Shown here: piece by piece, positions 61,937-64,000 of the stretch
How the letters are laid out: each line of letters starts with the position of its first letter
Numbering within the stretch: position 1 is the stretch's first letter
Source: Episyrphus balteatus
Lineage: Eukaryota > Arthropoda > Insecta > Diptera > Syrphidae
Direction: 5' to 3'
Length of the DNA stretch: 64,000 nucleotides
Assembly: GCF_945859705.1 (NCBI RefSeq)
Contig: NC_079134.1
Span: 68,382,625-68,446,624, forward strand
Made by a program: the position numbers and the translations under genes
The notes under the pieces: generated by a model
Seen by the model: only the letters and a program-made list of their open reading frames with translations
The model's database searches: none
What the model was told of the DNA's origin: nothing

Positions 61937-64000
61937 AAGGTTCGTCTTTGCTTCTCGAAACTTCTTTTCCAGGAGGAGGCGCTTCATACTTCCAGTCTAG
62001 TGGGATATTTTGGGATGTGTTCAGAGGATAGGTAGTTTCTTAATTATTAAAGGTGAATTCACATTTCTACCTTTGGTGTAGTAGGTAGTGTGTTCAGACA
62101 TTTATCTTAAAAGTAGTTCAGCAATTCATCGTTACATTGCCCCCCTCTTAGGACTGTTCGTCCCGAACAACTCCAATGCTTTTCTTTCACAATTATAACG
62201 ATGTAAACGGTCACAATGAATTACCTTTAGTTTGCCTCTAACCCCTCTCTGTATACAGTAAACCAAGTCGTTGATTCTGCTTATTACTGTGTAAGGGCCT
62301 TCCCAGTTTTGAATTTGAATTTATTTAACATAACTAATTTACTAGTTTACAATAATTATACTTAATCTAGAATATATGATTTTAATTGACTATAGAGAAA
62401 AATGTTAATTTAAACTTACTAGAATTTGCTATTCTTTTGTCAAACAAATTATAATAACTGTTGTTATGTAAGTTAAAAAGTTTAAACATTTTATTTAGAG
62501 GTGAAAATTGTTCATAATTAGTACGACAGTTTGAAATAAGTATACTATCTGGTATGTTTCTTAAGTTTCTTTGTGGAATATTGAAGTTGATACGAGACAG
62601 AAGGTGCAAAGAGTCTATATTACCATTGATTAATTTAACAATGAATACAAAACATAAATATGAACGTCTGTTCTCAAGATTGGGTAGATCAATTAGTTTC
62701 AGTCTATTGTTATAAGGTGGGAGATCATAAGGGTTAGTCCACCCAAGTCCTCTGAGCGCAAACCTTAGGAATCTTTTTTGCACTTGTTCCAGTCTATTTT
62801 TATGGCAGTCATAATGAGGCAACCAAACCTGGCAAGCATATTCTAGAATAGGCCGAACGAAAGATATAAAAAGTTGTTTTATAACGAAGGGATCGGAAAA
62901 TTGTTTCGACTCTCTCTTTATCCATCCAAGAATTGAGTTAGCTTTATTAGTAATGGAGTTAATATGTTGAACAAATTCGAGTTTGCGATTGTTTGTTTTG
63001 TTGTAGCTTCGGTGATAGTCACTTTTGTTGGTGGGGATTGTAAAACTACACAAGTTCTCCTTCTTGAAACCTTGTTGCTGTCGCTCGTGCGTCATATCTT
63101 GTTTTCATCCTGTCACTAGTCGCTTTTATATTTGTCCTTTGGTGAATGTCAGCCAGTGTTTCTTTCAGGTTATCTACATACTTATCTATTTCATGTGGCT
63201 CGTTTGGAACACATCCGAATTTTATCTCACTTGGCAGGCGTATTGTTGAGCCAAAAAGGACTTCCGATGGTGTATGTCCAGTGGAACTATGTGTGGCACT
63301 TCTATAAGACATCAAGAATAATGGAATATGTCGATCCCAGTCTCGTTGATTATCATTGACTACTTTTGACAGGTGTTCTTTAAGTGTCCTGTTAAATCGC
63401 TCAACCATCCTATCCGATTGTGGATGAAACGGCGGTGTTCTCGTCTTCTTGATGCCAAGGAGTGAGCAAACCTTTTGAAAGATCTTAGATTCGAAGTTCC
63501 TTCCTTGGTCGGAATGAAGTTCCATGGGTACTCCGAACCTGCTCACCCAATGACAGACAATCTTATCCACAACTGTTTTGGTTTCCTGGTTTGGGATGGC
63601 AAATGCCTCAGGCCACTTGCTGAAGTAATCCATCACTACGAGGATGTACCGATTTCCGTTGTTGGTTTCGGGAAAAGGACCTGCGAACTATATTGCAATT
63701 CTCTCGAAAGGTGTGCCCACATTGTACTACTGCATCTTACTTTGGATTTGTCTAGCTGGCCCCTTGCTAGCGGCGCAAGTATCACATTTTCGGCATCACT
63801 TTTCGACGTTTTCTCTCATACGTAACCAGTAGAATTGCTGTCGCAGCAAATGGGATCAGCTCTCGTTCTTCTAACAGCGTCAACTTCCTTTTCTTCTAGC
63901 CGTGTGCAATGCTTTCAGTCGCCGAGATAATGCGTCTGCATTTGAATGCAGTTTCACATAACCACAGCTTCAGTTCCTGAAAGCTTTTCTCACACTCACC
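61937..64000 (-). mobile_element. Decayed gypsy relative, copy B (partial)
   Basis: Same content and breaks as copy A in the same order: truncated LTR (61937-62135), polypurine tract, integrase with LINE insertion, and the deletion near 63846. Its continuation lies outside the window. Integrase pieces (63636-63046) match copy A with a few changes, so no separate function is implied. Confidence 0.85.
62312..62994 (-). pseudogene. LINE fragment in gypsy integrase (copy B)
   Basis: This is the tandem copy of 57263-57945 with the same GTTTTG borders and the same 237-codon chimeric frame (63095-62382). It shows that the LINE insertion came before the 5,050-bp duplication. Confidence 0.82.

Larger units (their letters stand above)
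60945..64000. repeat. Direct duplication of a 5,050-bp unit, copy B (cut by window end)
   Basis: The first 3,056 bp of the second unit. It repeats the flank, the 198-bp MITE (61739-61936), the truncated LTR and the gypsy relic. Differences from copy A include GAAACGGCGG for GAAGCGGTG near 63427 and one T fewer in the T-run near 61686. Confidence 0.88.

Overview
This window is a dense, multi-layered pile of transposable elements (TEs) in an AT-rich animal genome, with no host gene that I can recognise. It is most likely from an insect, and probably a fly. The reasons are intron lengths of about 50-65 bp with GT..AG borders, Jockey-type LINEs, a Ty3/gypsy element, PIF/Harbinger, hAT, Transib-like and TA-flanked mariner-like elements, repeats carrying a (GTCT)n core that resemble dipteran mini-me/DINE-1 elements, and many TACATACATATGTA-type simple repeats. 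The species call is inference.

Layout. (1) 1671-13761 is a 12.1-kb palindromic, foldback-like composite element with terminal inverted repeats over 150 bp long and a perfect 9-bp target duplication (GAAATAAAG). Its long left arm carries a 2.79-kb tandem duplication, two Helitron/mini-me-like insertions and a MITE. Its short right arm lacks those insertions and so records the empty sites. (2) 14017-23489 holds a Tourist-like MITE, a large inverted-arm element containing a nested stack (a 3-bp-TSD element, a Transib-like element, a MITE and a foldback MITE), a TA-flanked element, and a 1.76-kb TA-flanked hairpin. (3) 24337-39264 is bracketed by hAT-like ends (CAGGCATGTCAAACT) and a 7-bp duplication (TCTATCC). 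Inside it sit a nearly intact Ty3/gypsy retrotransposon (25175-30978, minus strand), a palindromic MITE, and a complete two-gene PIF/Harbinger element (33121-38158). (4) 40575-44613 is a 4-kb palindrome built from nested MITEs. (5) 44743-47949 is a second two-gene PIF/Harbinger element that jumped into those MITEs. (6) 48330-49400 is a mariner-type foldback MITE. (7) 49831-55296 holds two LINE relics, one of them interrupted by a 472-bp insertion. (8) 55895-64000 is a direct duplication of a 5,050-bp unit carrying a decayed relative of the gypsy element with a 5'-truncated LINE inside it.

Coding content. There are two spliced Harbinger transposases, 383 and 361 aa, each paired with a convergent Myb/SANT-like protein gene. 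The second partner gene is broken by one extra base in a homopolymer run. There is also a gypsy gag-protease ORF and an RT-RNase H-integrase ORF, separated by a 206-bp tandem duplication that shifts the frame. The other open frames are remnants or chance frames in repeats. Because several elements are preserved in filled and empty states within the same 64 kb, the relative order of many insertions can be read directly.
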